Source of the DNA: Brevibacterium sp.
GTDB lineage: Bacteria; Actinomycetota; Actinomycetes; Actinomycetales; Brevibacteriaceae
Assembly (NCBI RefSeq): GCF_031179145.1
Contig: NZ_JAPSIB010000012.1
Location: 1-64,000, forward strand
Length of the DNA stretch: 64,000 nucleotides
Direction: 5' to 3'
Both the position numbers and the translations under genes were made by a program. The notes below the pieces were generated by a model, which saw nothing but the letters and a program-made list of their open reading frames with translations, did no database searches and had not been told where the DNA came from. Below are positions 40,919 to 49,606 of this stretch, in pieces (positions within the stretch are counted from its first letter, which is position 1; each line of letters begins with the position of its first letter).

Positions 40919-42394
40919 TCACGCGAGCAGCAGGCTCGGGTCTTCGAGGCCTCGACCGACATCGGCGAGGAACTTCGAGATGATCTCCCCGTCGACCACC
41001 CGGTGATCGGCGCTGACCGACAGCGTCGTGATGTCGCGCGGGACGATCTCGTCGCCGACGACCCACGGGCGCTTGCGGATCTGCCCGAAGGCGAGGATCG
41101 CGGCCTCCCCCGGATTGATGATCGGCGTTCCGGCGTCGACGCCGAACACTCCGACGTTCGTGATGGTGATCGTCCCGCCCGCCTGATCCGCAGGAGGGGT
41201 CTTCCCCGACCGCGCCAGGGCAGTCAGGCCCTGAATGCTCTGCGCGAGCTCGGTCAGCCCCATCGACTGCGCGTTCTTGATGTTGGGCACGATCAGTCCG
41301 CGCGGGGTCGCCGCGGCGATCCCCAGATTCACGTACTTCCTGACGACGATCTCATCGCCTTCGAGGCACGAGTTGATCCGCGGATTGCGCGCCGCCGCCC
41401 AGGTCACAGCCTTCGCCACGAGCAGCAGAGGTGAGACCTTGACGTCCTCGCCGAGGAACTTCGTCGATTTGAGCCGACGCACGAAGTCCATCGTCGCGGT
41501 GACATCGACGTCGAGGAATTCGGTGACGTGGGGCATCGTGAACGCAGAGTCGACCATGGCCTTCGCCATCATCTTCGTCACGCCCTTGAACGGGATCCGC
41601 TCCTCGAGCTCCGCCGTCGATCCTCCACCCGCCGAGGCGACTCCCGCATCCGCGGACACAGCTGTCGATGCTTCCTCGGCAGCACCCGAGCGCTGCGCTG
41701 CCGCCTGCACGTCGTCGCGGGTGACTTCGCCCCGTGTGCCGGTGGGTGCAATCGAGCCCAGGTCGATGCCGAGGTCCTTGGCGAGTCTGCGCACCGGAGG
41801 CTTCGCCAAGGGCTTACCCGCCGAGGTGGTCGCCGGCTCCGGCGGGGCCGCGGCTGAGGCGGTCGACTTCACCGTCTGCGCGGCAGTCGTCGGCGCGGGT
41901 GCGGTTGCCGCTGATGCCTGGGTCGGTGCGGAGGAAGCAGCATCCGGGGCCGGAGCTGTCGCGCCCCTGCGCGGGCGACGCTTCGACGATGCTGCTCGGG
42001 CTCCGTATCCCACGAGCGTCGCACCGCCGTCCTCGTCCGCGCCTGCAGCGCCGCCCTCAGCAGCTCCGCCGGAAGCCTTGGTGGCAGCTCCGCCCGAAGT
42101 CTTGCCGGCGGCTGCGCCGGGTGCCGCACCATCGGACGCGGCACCCGAGCTCGAGCCATCCCCGCCGAAGCGGATGATCGGGGTGCCCACCTCGACGGTC
42201 TGGCCCTCTTCGACCAGAAGGGCGTCAACGAGTCCGGCCTGCGGGCTGGGGAGTTCGACGAGCGATTTCGCGGTCTCGATCTCGACGAGGATCTGATTGA
42301 CGGTCACGGTGTCGCCGGCAGCGACCTTCCAGGACACGATGTCGGCCTCGGTCAGGCCCTCACCGACGTCAGGAAGTGGGAATTCGTTGCTCAT
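40919..42394 (-). CDS. Dihydrolipoamide acyltransferase (E2) of a branched-chain 2-oxoacid dehydrogenase
   Basis: 491 residues. The lipoyl domain (1-78) has lipoylated Lys43 in EIETAKSLVE. A long Ala/Pro/Gly-rich linker follows, then a peripheral E1/E3-binding domain (PVRRLAKDLGIDL...RDDV), a second flexible linker, and the catalytic acyltransferase domain ending in the active-site DHRVVDG. It transfers the acyl group from E1 to CoA. It is third in the order E1alpha-E1beta-E2, as in bkd operons. No E3 (lipoamide dehydrogenase) is in the window. AGGAGAG precedes the ATG. Confidence 0.9.
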   Translation of the reverse strand: MSNEFPLPDVGEGLTEADIVSWKVAAGDTVTVNQILVEIETAKSLVELPSPQAGLVDALLVEEGQTVEVGTPIIRFGGDGSSSGAASDGAAPGAAAGKTSGGAATKASGGAAEGGAAGADEDGGATLVGYGARAASSKRRPRRGATAPAPDAASSAPTQASAATAPAPTTAAQTVKSTASAAAPPEPATTSAGKPLAKPPVRRLAKDLGIDLGSIAPTGTRGEVTRDDVQAAAQRSGAAEEASTAVSADAGVASAGGGSTAELEERIPFKGVTKMMAKAMVDSAFTMPHVTEFLDVDVTATMDFVRRLKSTKFLGEDVKVSPLLLVAKAVTWAAARNPRINSCLEGDEIVVRKYVNLGIAAATPRGLIVPNIKNAQSMGLTELAQSIQGLTALARSGKTPPADQAGGTITITNVGVFGVDAGTPIINPGEAAILAFGQIRKRPWVVGDEIVPRDITTLSVSADHRVVDGEIISKFLADVGRGLEDPSLLLA

Positions 42395-42410
42395 TCATTC
42401 TCTCCTGAGG

Positions 42411-43385
42411 TCAGTAGGCCAGTGCCCGGTCGACACCATCGAGGATGCGATCGAGGTCGGGCAGGTAGTGCTCTTCCATCCGCGAGGCGGGGTACGGGAT
42501 GTGGTACCCGCCGACGCGCAGCACCGGGGCTTCGAGGTTGAAGAAACAGCGTTCCGAGATGCGCGCGGCGATCTCCGACCCGAGGCCCAGGAAGGTCGGG
42601 GCCTCATGAGTGATGACAAGCCGACCGGTCTTCTTCACCGATTTCTCGATAGTGGCGAAGTCGATCGGGTTGAAGCTGCGCAGGTCGATGAGCTCGATGC
42701 TCTTGCCCTCGTCGGCTGCTGCCGAGACGACGTCCTGAGCGGTCGGCACCAGCGGGCCGTAGGCGATCAGGGTGAGGTCCGTGCCCTCGTTGACGACTCG
42801 CGCCGAGTGCAGGTCGAGCCCCCGTTCCTTCGTGTCGACGTCCCCGCGCTGCCAGTAGCGGCGCTTGGGTTCGAAGAACATCACCGGGTCCTCGCTCCTG
42901 ATCGCGTCCTGGATCATCCAGTACGCGTCGTGGGAGTTCGATGGTGAGATCAGCCGCAGCCCCGCATGGTGGGCGAACAGCGTTTCGGGACTCTCCGAGT
43001 GGTGTTCCGGGGAGCCGATGCCGCCGCCGTAGGGCACGCGGATGACGAGCGGAACCCGCTCCTTGCCCAGCGTGCGGTTGTGCAGCTTGGAGAGCTGCGT
43101 GACGATCTGGTCGTAGGCCGGGAAGATGAAGGCGTCGAACTGGATCTCGATCACGGGGCGGTAGCCGCGGATGGCCATGCCGATCGAGGTGCCGACGATT
43201 CCGGACTCCGCAAGAGGGGAATCGATGACCCGCTGCGGACCGAAGTCCTTCTGCAGGCCCTCGGTGACGCGGAAGACGCCACCGAGCTTGCCGATGTCCT
43301 CACCAATGAGGACGACCTTCGGGTCGTCCTCCATGGCCTTGCGCAGTCCCGCTGTGATCGCTTTGGACAGCGGAAGCTTCTCCAT
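42411..43385 (-). CDS. 2-oxoacid dehydrogenase E1 component, beta subunit
   Basis: 324 residues, the transketolase-like beta subunit. IGEDIGKLGGVFRVTEGLQ, PLAESGIVGTSIGMAIRGYRP and IRVPYGGGIGSPEHHSESPE are typical of branched-chain 2-oxoacid dehydrogenase beta chains. It forms the E1 heterotetramer with the alpha subunit and decarboxylates 2-oxoisovalerate-type substrates with thiamine diphosphate. Such complexes supply branched acyl-CoA primers for membrane lipids and catabolise Val, Leu and Ile. The start overlaps the alpha stop by one base (TGATG). Confidence 0.92.
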   Translation of the reverse strand: MEKLPLSKAITAGLRKAMEDDPKVVLIGEDIGKLGGVFRVTEGLQKDFGPQRVIDSPLAESGIVGTSIGMAIRGYRPVIEIQFDAFIFPAYDQIVTQLSKLHNRTLGKERVPLVIRVPYGGGIGSPEHHSESPETLFAHHAGLRLISPSNSHDAYWMIQDAIRSEDPVMFFEPKRRYWQRGDVDTKERGLDLHSARVVNEGTDLTLIAYGPLVPTAQDVVSAAADEGKSIELIDLRSFNPIDFATIEKSVKKTGRLVITHEAPTFLGLGSEIAARISERCFFNLEAPVLRVGGYHIPYPASRMEEHYLPDLDRILDGVDRALAY

Positions 43386-44539
43386 CAGGCCTCACCCGCA
43401 TCGGCGAACGAGGCGTGGTAGGCGCGGAACTCCTCCCGCTCCTCATCGACGAGAGGGTGGGGTTCAGCGAGGACGTGGGCGAACATCTCTTCAGGGTTCG
43501 GATCCTCCATGGTCATGCAGTTGTGGCGGATCCGGGCGGCAAGGGTGTCGGCCTCGGCGTCCACCTCGGCGAAGAACTCTTCGTCGGTGTCGGTGTGCTT
43601 GTCCAGGTAGGCCTTGAGGCGGGTGATGGGATCGCGGTCCTCCCAGATCTCCTCTTCGGCCCGATCGCGGTACTTCGTCGGGTCGTCGGCGGTGGTGTGG
43701 GCACCGCGGCGGTAGGTGAAGGCCTCGATGAGCATCGGGCCGTTGCCCGAGCGGACGGAGTCAAGGCTGGCGCGCGCCACGGAGTACATGGCGATGATGT
43801 CGTTGCCGTCGACCCGGATTCCGGGGACGCCGAAGCCCTCGCCGCGCTTGCACAGCGGTGCCGCAGTCTGAACGTGGGTAGGCTCGGAGATCGCCCACTG
43901 GTTGTTCTGGCAGAAGAACAGGACGGGGGCGTGGAACGCTCCCGCGAAGGTCAGGGCTTCGGAGACGTCACCCTGCGAGCTTGCTCCGTCGCCGAAGCAG
44001 GCGATCGCGACCGTGTCGCGTTCGAGGTCGTCGGTTCCGACGTCACCGTCGAGTGCGACACCCATCGCGTATCCGGTGGCGTGGAGCGTCTGCGAGCCGA
44101 TGACGATCGTGTAGGTGTGGAAGCGATGCTCCTGCGGGTCCCAGCCGCCGTGGTTCTGACCACGGAAGATGCCGAGGAGGGTTTCGGGTTCGACGCCGCG
44201 GGTGTAGGCGAGACCGTGCTCGCGGTAGGTCGGGAAAACGAAGTCCTGCGGGCGGGCGGCCCTGCCCATTCCGATCTGGGCTGCCTCCTGACCGAACAGG
44301 GGCGCCCAGAGACCGAGCTGTCCCTGACGCTGGAGAGCCGAGCCCTCAGAGTCGATTCGACGCACCAGGACCATGTCCCGGTAGAACCCGCGCAGGTCCT
44401 CGTCGGTGAGTTCTGCGGCGAAGGCGTCGTATTCGCCGGAGGCGACACGGTTGCCGTCTTCGGTGAGCATTTGGATCATCCGAGGCTCCGAGGACTGACT
44501 GTGGGCAGTCCCCGCTCCTACTGAAATGTTGGAGGTCAT
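43385..44539 (-). CDS. 2-oxoacid dehydrogenase E1 component, alpha subunit
   Basis: 384 residues. The thiamine diphosphate motif is GDGASSQGDVSEALTFAGAF followed by CQNNQWAIS. The segment TYREHGLAYTRGVEP and the phosphorylation-loop-like YRRGAHTTADDPTKYR point to the branched-chain rather than the pyruvate branch. I chose the ATG at 44537-44539, preceded by AAAGGAGAAC; an in-frame start 51 codons upstream has no ribosome-binding site. It is the first gene of the E1alpha-E1beta-E2 operon. Confidence 0.92.
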   Translation of the reverse strand: MTSNISVGAGTAHSQSSEPRMIQMLTEDGNRVASGEYDAFAAELTDEDLRGFYRDMVLVRRIDSEGSALQRQGQLGLWAPLFGQEAAQIGMGRAARPQDFVFPTYREHGLAYTRGVEPETLLGIFRGQNHGGWDPQEHRFHTYTIVIGSQTLHATGYAMGVALDGDVGTDDLERDTVAIACFGDGASSQGDVSEALTFAGAFHAPVLFFCQNNQWAISEPTHVQTAAPLCKRGEGFGVPGIRVDGNDIIAMYSVARASLDSVRSGNGPMLIEAFTYRRGAHTTADDPTKYRDRAEEEIWEDRDPITRLKAYLDKHTDTDEEFFAEVDAEADTLAARIRHNCMTMEDPNPEEMFAHVLAEPHPLVDEEREEFRAYHASFADAGEA

Positions 44540-44920
44540 TTCAGTTCTCCTTTGTTCAAGGTCCAACAGCACCGGAGGTGACCAGCGGTGGACTCGTTTC
44601 GTCGGGCCAGTGACTCTGGTGGGAGTCCTCGCCCTTGAGTGATGAGCTTCACAAGTATTCCTACGATAACGAATCCGCTCGCTGGGCGCCACATCAGCGG
44701 TGTGCGCCGGGTGCCGTCTGGTCAGGTCGTCCCCAGCCTATGGGGCGAATTCCACCCGTGTGGTCCCCGGCCAAAGGCCTGGGTGGCGAATTGTCGATCG
44801 CCGCTGAGTTGCGTGGGTATCCGACCAATGCACTTCCGACGACCGCAGTTCCCACCGTCGCCGAGGTGAGCCACCGTCGGTCCGCCCGGGCACGACGTCG
44901 TCGCTCCACCTCGGCGCCGG
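44540..44920. other. Intergenic region upstream of the 2-oxoacid dehydrogenase operon
   Basis: 381 bases without a supported gene. It contains a short GC-rich hairpin around GGCCAAAGGCC (about 44771-44781) flanked by CCACCC and GGGTGG, which may terminate or regulate. The dehydrogenase promoter must lie here, but I do not see a clear -35/-10 pair. Confidence 0.4.
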
Positions 44921-46435
44921 TCAATGACGTTTGCGTTTGCCCTGGTAGTCCTTGGTGTCTTTGAGGTCGCCGGAGAAGAACCCGGAGTTCCTGTCCGTGA
45001 ATCGGCGGAGGTCGGGATGACCGGCCCGGGCCATCAGCGCGATCGACGCCGTGTAGGCGGCCGAGGAGTGGGCCGCACCGGCCGAGGCGAACTTCGCGTC
45101 GAATTCCGCATCGGTCATGTCGACGAGATTCGGGGCGCTGCGCAATGCCTGCGGATCGTAGTCGACGGTGATCGTCGACCACTTGTCGGTGGCGGGGTTC
45201 TCGTTGCCGTCGAGGTCGGGGACGAGATCCTGTTCGTGTTCGATCGACAGGACCTCGACGGACTCGTCAATGGCGAAGTCCGATATCGGCGCCCCGACGC
45301 TCACGAGCGCGGTGACGTTGACGTCGGCCAGGAACTCCGGGTCGGCGGCGAGAGAGCCGGCAGTGATCCCGCCTTGGGAGTAGCCGACGAGCATCACCTC
45401 CTCGGATCCGATTCCGGCGTCGGCGATCGCCTGCCGGACCATCTCGCGCATCACGGTGTCATTGCCCGCCATTCCCTGAACGTTCGTGGTCAGGTCCGTC
45501 GTGTTCGGCCCCGGCTCCGGGGACCAATCGGTGGTCGCCGGGATGTAGACGATGTAGCGGGTGCTGCCGTCGGGAGAGGCGATCTCTTCGATGCGCACCT
45601 GCCCGGAATCGACGCCGCGGTGGCGCCCGGCCTCCCGCACGTAGAGCTCGTCGATGTCCCTCGGCGGCTGGGTGGCAGCCGGAGTGATCCCGGCGGCTCT
45701 CCACACTTCGACGTCGGAGGGCAGGAGGAGGCCGAACATCGAGGCTCCGGCGAGCACCCATGCGGTCATCGAACCGGAGTCATGTGGCCACAGAAGGTGG
45801 TCGGCGTCGATGTCGAGGAGGGTCGGCGGCAGTCCCATGAAGCCGAGGACGAAGCCGGGCAGAACGTGCTCGATGACGGCTCCGGTGGCGTCGGAGTTCT
45901 CGAAGGCCAGCCTGATGAGATCCTCCTTCACCGCCGCCGCGGTCTGGCTGAGGTCGATGCCGAAATGCTGGGCGATGACGGTGTCGAGCCCGGTGACGTC
46001 GAGAAGCGTGACCGTCGCGGAAGCGGTGGCGGCCACGGCGACCCCGACGGGGATGAGCACGGGCAGGCTCAGCGCGAAGGCTCGCCCGGTCACGTATCCG
46101 AAGAAGTCGAGGAGGCCGCCGAAGGTCTCGCTGATCCCCTGCTCGGCCTGCCGGTAGGCCTCCGCTGCGGTGTGGATCGCGAGGATCGTGGCCTCGGCTT
46201 CGATGATGACGGCGGCCGACTGCTGGTGGACCAGGACTCGGCGGGCGTCGAGGTGGAGTGCGGTGACCGGTGCGGGAACCTGCGTCAGCAGCGTGGCGAG
46301 GTCGAAGTCGGCGACTGTGCTCTCGGCGAGCAGGTCATCGACCCGGTCGGCGATTCGTCGCAGGTGCACGGCGCACAGGTCGGCGCGGTCGTCGACTCGC
46401 AGCGCGGTGCCGCCGTGGGTGCGGGTGGCGATCAT
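44921..46435 (-). CDS. Alpha/beta-hydrolase with N-terminal helical and membrane segments
   Basis: 504 residues. An alpha-helical N-terminus (~15-105) is followed by a hydrophobic Ala/Val-rich stretch (~118-146) that could span or insert in the membrane, and a second helical region. From ~285 to 480 comes an alpha/beta-hydrolase-like domain with the nucleophile elbow VGYSQGG (Ser353) and a SIEHEQDLVPDLDG segment like the Asp/His region of cutinase or PE-PPE-type hydrolases. It is the third gene of a coupled trio (ATGA overlap). The layout suggests a secreted or surface-acting lipase/esterase linked to a WXG100-like partner. I do not know a named family. Confidence 0.65.
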   Translation of the reverse strand: MIATRTHGGTALRVDDRADLCAVHLRRIADRVDDLLAESTVADFDLATLLTQVPAPVTALHLDARRVLVHQQSAAVIIEAEATILAIHTAAEAYRQAEQGISETFGGLLDFFGYVTGRAFALSLPVLIPVGVAVAATASATVTLLDVTGLDTVIAQHFGIDLSQTAAAVKEDLIRLAFENSDATGAVIEHVLPGFVLGFMGLPPTLLDIDADHLLWPHDSGSMTAWVLAGASMFGLLLPSDVEVWRAAGITPAATQPPRDIDELYVREAGRHRGVDSGQVRIEEIASPDGSTRYIVYIPATTDWSPEPGPNTTDLTTNVQGMAGNDTVMREMVRQAIADAGIGSEEVMLVGYSQGGITAGSLAADPEFLADVNVTALVSVGAPISDFAIDESVEVLSIEHEQDLVPDLDGNENPATDKWSTITVDYDPQALRSAPNLVDMTDAEFDAKFASAGAAHSSAAYTASIALMARAGHPDLRRFTDRNSGFFSGDLKDTKDYQGKRKRH

Positions 46436-47232
46436 GTCCGAGCGCCTCGCACACCGACCGGAGGATGTGCCGCTGCGGCCGGAGCGGGCGGCTGTGCGGT
46501 CGGCGACTGCACCGAGGTGAAGCGCAGTCGGGTCAGCACTGAGGCGAAGAGAGTTCTGATCGCTTCAGCGCCCGCATCGACCTGTCGGTTCGCGCTGATC
46601 CCCTCACCGGTTCTCTCGAGCTCAGGGCGCAGCCAGCGGCCGTCTTGGCGCAGGAGGAACTCCATTCCACCCGGCCCGCAGGCGTGGAGGTAGGTGAGCG
46701 TGAGCACGCAGTCACGGTCGATGAGGGCGCTCAGCTCCTGGACTGCGGGCGCGAGTTCGTCCAAACTCAGGCGGCGCAGCAGCTGGAATCCGGAGAACTC
46801 ATCGAAATCGACCCCGCGCAGAGCGAGAATCGCCAGCGCCGTGTGGTCATGGACCATCGCCTCGAGGTGCACGGCATCGGTGCCGGAGCTGATGACGAGG
46901 GTCATCCGCGCATCGGCGAAGTCGAGTTCGGCGGCGAAGCCGGTGAGCCAGGCCGTGAGAACGTCGGGGTCTCGACTCCGCTGCGGAGTCGGCACCGCCG
47001 TCGTCAGGCCTATGGGCAGCACCGGCGTCGATGCCGGTTCGTGTGCCGTGGAGTCGGCGTCGCCGACACTCTTCCGGCGGGCCGGTGCAGCGGCCTGAGA
47101 GGTGCTTCTCGGCGTCATCTCTGCCGGCCAGAGGCACTTGAGGCGAGCAGGCAGTCGAACGAGCCGCGCGAAGTCGACGGCGATCCACTTCGCACCGCCG
47201 CAGCTGTCACCCGGTTTCGCGGTGCTGGTCAT
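46432..47232 (-). CDS. Unknown protein, middle gene of the WXG100-like/hydrolase cassette
   Basis: 266 residues, no signal peptide or membrane helix. Residues ~45-80 are a Pro/Ala/Ser-rich linker. The core (~85-235) is alpha/beta with ARMTLVISSGTDAVHLEAMVHDHTALAIL and LTLTYLHACGPGG segments. The size and the position next to a WXG100-like gene recall ESX-associated chaperones (EspG), but the match is by context only. Both ends overlap neighbours as ATGA. Confidence 0.55.
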   Translation of the reverse strand: MTSTAKPGDSCGGAKWIAVDFARLVRLPARLKCLWPAEMTPRSTSQAAAPARRKSVGDADSTAHEPASTPVLPIGLTTAVPTPQRSRDPDVLTAWLTGFAAELDFADARMTLVISSGTDAVHLEAMVHDHTALAILALRGVDFDEFSGFQLLRRLSLDELAPAVQELSALIDRDCVLTLTYLHACGPGGMEFLLRQDGRWLRPELERTGEGISANRQVDAGAEAIRTLFASVLTRLRFTSVQSPTAQPPAPAAAAHPPVGVRGART

Positions 47233-47474
47233 AGCTGAAGCCGTCCTCCCACAGACACGACCTGCAGGTGCAGGTCATACGCCTCCGCGAGCCGATCCGC
47301 GCGGTCGGCGAGCGTGACGATCGAATCGGCGAGTCCCCCGAGCCGTTCCCGCAGGAGTCCCCCGGCCGGAGAATCCCAGACGTCGATCCGGCCGCATTCC
47401 TGTGCCAGTGATCTCAGCTCGTTCGCCCGGTGGAACCATTCGTCACGGTTGTGCGCCAGTTCGTCGGTGATCAC
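47229..47474 (-). CDS. Small WXG100-like helical protein
   Basis: 81 residues, nearly all alpha-helical, with a central turn DVWDSPAGGLLRERL (Trp33...Gly38). This matches the Trp-x-x-Pro-Ala pattern of WXG100-like hairpins in actinobacteria, although the exact W-x-G triplet is absent. The start is a GTG (47472-47474) with GGGAGG about 8 bases upstream. It is the first gene of a three-gene unit ending in a hydrolase. Such small proteins are often exported by type VII systems with a larger partner; no type VII machinery is in the window. Confidence 0.55.
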   Translation of the reverse strand: MITDELAHNRDEWFHRANELRSLAQECGRIDVWDSPAGGLLRERLGGLADSIVTLADRADRLAEAYDLHLQVVSVGGRLQL

Positions 47475-47777
47475 TGCCCGTCCTCCCCCGCCCCGAGTGC
47501 CTTCAGAAGCTCCCAGTTCCTCCGGAAGCCCCCCAGTCCGTCCGCTCAGAGTAGGCAGCGCGTCCCAGCTGCGGAACCCGGGAGAGCTGCCTTGTGGATG
47601 CGACCTGAGCCTCCACAGCCGGGGTCCGCCTCAGTTCGGGCCCCATCCCCAGCCAAGCGAACACGAGTCGGGCCCGATCTCCTCGTGGTCGGATTCTGCC
47701 CGACCCTCGGCTTCGACCTCTGCCCAGCGAAGACGGCGCAGTCCCACCCGAGCGCAGGCCCATGAGAAAATGGACCC
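47475..47777. other. Divergent intergenic region, WXG100-like cassette / purB
   Basis: 303 bases without a supported gene. The purB side ends with GAAAAT (47766-47771), six bases and the ATG, a leaderless-type start. I see no clear promoter for the cassette. Confidence 0.45.
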
Positions 47778-49208
47778 ATGCCGACTGTTTCTCTTGCCGA
47801 AGTCTCGCCCGCTCTCGCACTCGGACCGCTCGACGGCCGCTACCGCAAAGACACCGCTGACCTCATCGATCACCTGTCGGAGGCCGCGCTCAACCGCAAT
47901 CGGATCATCGTCGAGGTGGAGTGGTTCATCCACCTCGCGCAGAACTCCGTCATCCCGGGCGTGCGCACCCTCACCACCGAGGAAGTTGCCGGCCTGCGCG
48001 CCTTCGCCGAGGGCTTCGACGCCGACACGATCGCGACCCTTGCCGCGCATGAAGCCGTCACCGTCCACGATGTCAAGGCCGTCGAGTACACAATCAAAGA
48101 AGCACTAGTCGCACTCGGGGCGGATGATCTCAGCGAGCTCGTCCACTTCTGCTGCACCTCCGAGGACATCAACAACCTGTCGTGGGCGCTGGGCATCAAA
48201 GGCGCCACCGAACAGGTGTGGCTTCCGCGGGCCGAAGCCCTCATCGACGCCCTGGCCGACACCGCCGAGGCGCTGGCCGGGGTTCCGATGCTCTCCCACA
48301 CCCACGGACAGCCGGCAACCCCGTCGACCATGGGCAAGGAACTGGCCGTGTTCGTCCACCGTCTGCGCCGCCAGTACGACCGCATCGCAGCCTCCGACTA
48401 CCTCGGCAAGATCAACGGCGCGACCGGAACCTACTCCGCGCACATGTCCGCAGTGCCCGGGGCCGACTGGCCGAGGCTGGCCCAGACTTTCGTCGAGAAC
48501 AGCCTCGGGCTGACCTTCAACCCGCTGACCACCCAGATCGAGTCGCACGATTGGGATGCCGAGCTCTTCGCCGACATCGCCCGCTTCAACCGCATCGCCC
48601 ACAACCTTGCGACCGACATGTGGACCTACATCTCGATGAACTACTTCAAGCAGATCCCTGTCGCCGGGGCCACCGGCTCGTCGACGATGCCGCACAAGGT
48701 CAACCCGATCCGATTCGAGAACGCCGAGGCGAACCTCGAGCTCTCGTGCGCCCTGCTCGACTCCCTGGCCTCGACCCTCGTGACCTCACGGATGCAGCGC
48801 GACCTCACCGACTCGACCTCGCAGCGCAACATCGGCGTCGCCTACGGTCATTCGGTTCTCGCGCTGAACAACCTCGTCAAGGGACTCGGCCAGCTCGCCA
48901 TCAACGAGGACGTGCTGGCCGCTGATCTCGATGCGAACTGGGAAGTCCTCGGTGAGGCGATCCAGTCCGTCATGCGAGCCGCGGGCCTGCAGGGAGTGCC
49001 GGGCATGGAGAACCCCTACGAGAAGCTCAAGGAGCTCACGCGCGGCAAGCGCATCAATCAGGCCGACCTCAAGGAGTTCGTCGCCGGACTGGGCCTGCCC
49101 GAGGCCGAGACCGAACGGCTGACCGCCCTGACCCCGGGCAGCTACATCGGTGTGGCAGCTCAGCTGGCCCAGGCGGAGGTCGCGGACTGGAGAGCGTCCC
49201 AGAACTGA
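47778..49208 (+). CDS. purB: Adenylosuccinate lyase
   Basis: 476 residues. It cleaves SAICAR and adenylosuccinate to fumarate plus AICAR or AMP in purine synthesis. The superfamily signature GSSTMPHKVNPIRFENAE is intact. HTHGQPATPSTMGKE carries the catalytic His, and CCTSEDINN and RDLTDSTSQRN are further conserved. Length and the N-terminal LGPLDGRYRKDT match the E. coli-type branch. There is no Shine-Dalgarno sequence: GAAAAT lies exactly six bases before the ATG, indicating a leaderless transcript. Confidence 0.96.
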   Translation: MPTVSLAEVSPALALGPLDGRYRKDTADLIDHLSEAALNRNRIIVEVEWFIHLAQNSVIPGVRTLTTEEVAGLRAFAEGFDADTIATLAAHEAVTVHDVKAVEYTIKEALVALGADDLSELVHFCCTSEDINNLSWALGIKGATEQVWLPRAEALIDALADTAEALAGVPMLSHTHGQPATPSTMGKELAVFVHRLRRQYDRIAASDYLGKINGATGTYSAHMSAVPGADWPRLAQTFVENSLGLTFNPLTTQIESHDWDAELFADIARFNRIAHNLATDMWTYISMNYFKQIPVAGATGSSTMPHKVNPIRFENAEANLELSCALLDSLASTLVTSRMQRDLTDSTSQRNIGVAYGHSVLALNNLVKGLGQLAINEDVLAADLDANWEVLGEAIQSVMRAAGLQGVPGMENPYEKLKELTRGKRINQADLKEFVAGLGLPEAETERLTALTPGSYIGVAAQLAQAEVADWRASQN

Positions 49209-49276
49209 AGGGTCAACCTCCCGTCTGTGACCACCGATTCTCGTCTGGGGCAACCGCCCACCGAACACGCGGTGCG

Positions 49277-49606
49277 TCAGTAGGCCCCGGACAGTGTTCC
49301 GACCAACCAGGCCACGCCGAGGATGACGGGAGGTCCCGCCGCGATGAGAGTGATCACGGGCGGGAACCTCCGCAGTCCGGCCATCGCCCACAGCCCGATG
49401 TCGACGAGAAGGACGGCGATGAGAATCAGCAGCAGCACCGCCTGTCCACGGTCGGGAGTACCGCACTCGATGAAGCACCCCGACCAGGCGATCATGGCGG
49501 CGAAACCGATCCACAGAATCGGGAACGCGAGGACGAGAGCGGCGAGCATCCCAGCGACCACGGCACGTGCGAGCGACTGCGGACGCGGGGCCGCCTCGGC
49601 TGTCAT
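49277..49606 (-). CDS. Small membrane protein downstream of the penicillin-binding protein
   Basis: 109 residues with three predicted membrane helices (about 13-38, 54-75 and 82-105) and a short loop with two Cys (CFIEC). The ATG overlaps the PBP stop as ATGA, so it is cotranslated with the PBP. Frames that extend this gene upstream run through the PBP gene and are not real. No family recognised. Confidence 0.7.
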   Translation of the reverse strand: MTAEAAPRPQSLARAVVAGMLAALVLAFPILWIGFAAMIAWSGCFIECGTPDRGQAVLLLILIAVLLVDIGLWAMAGLRRFPPVITLIAAGPPVILGVAWLVGTLSGAY

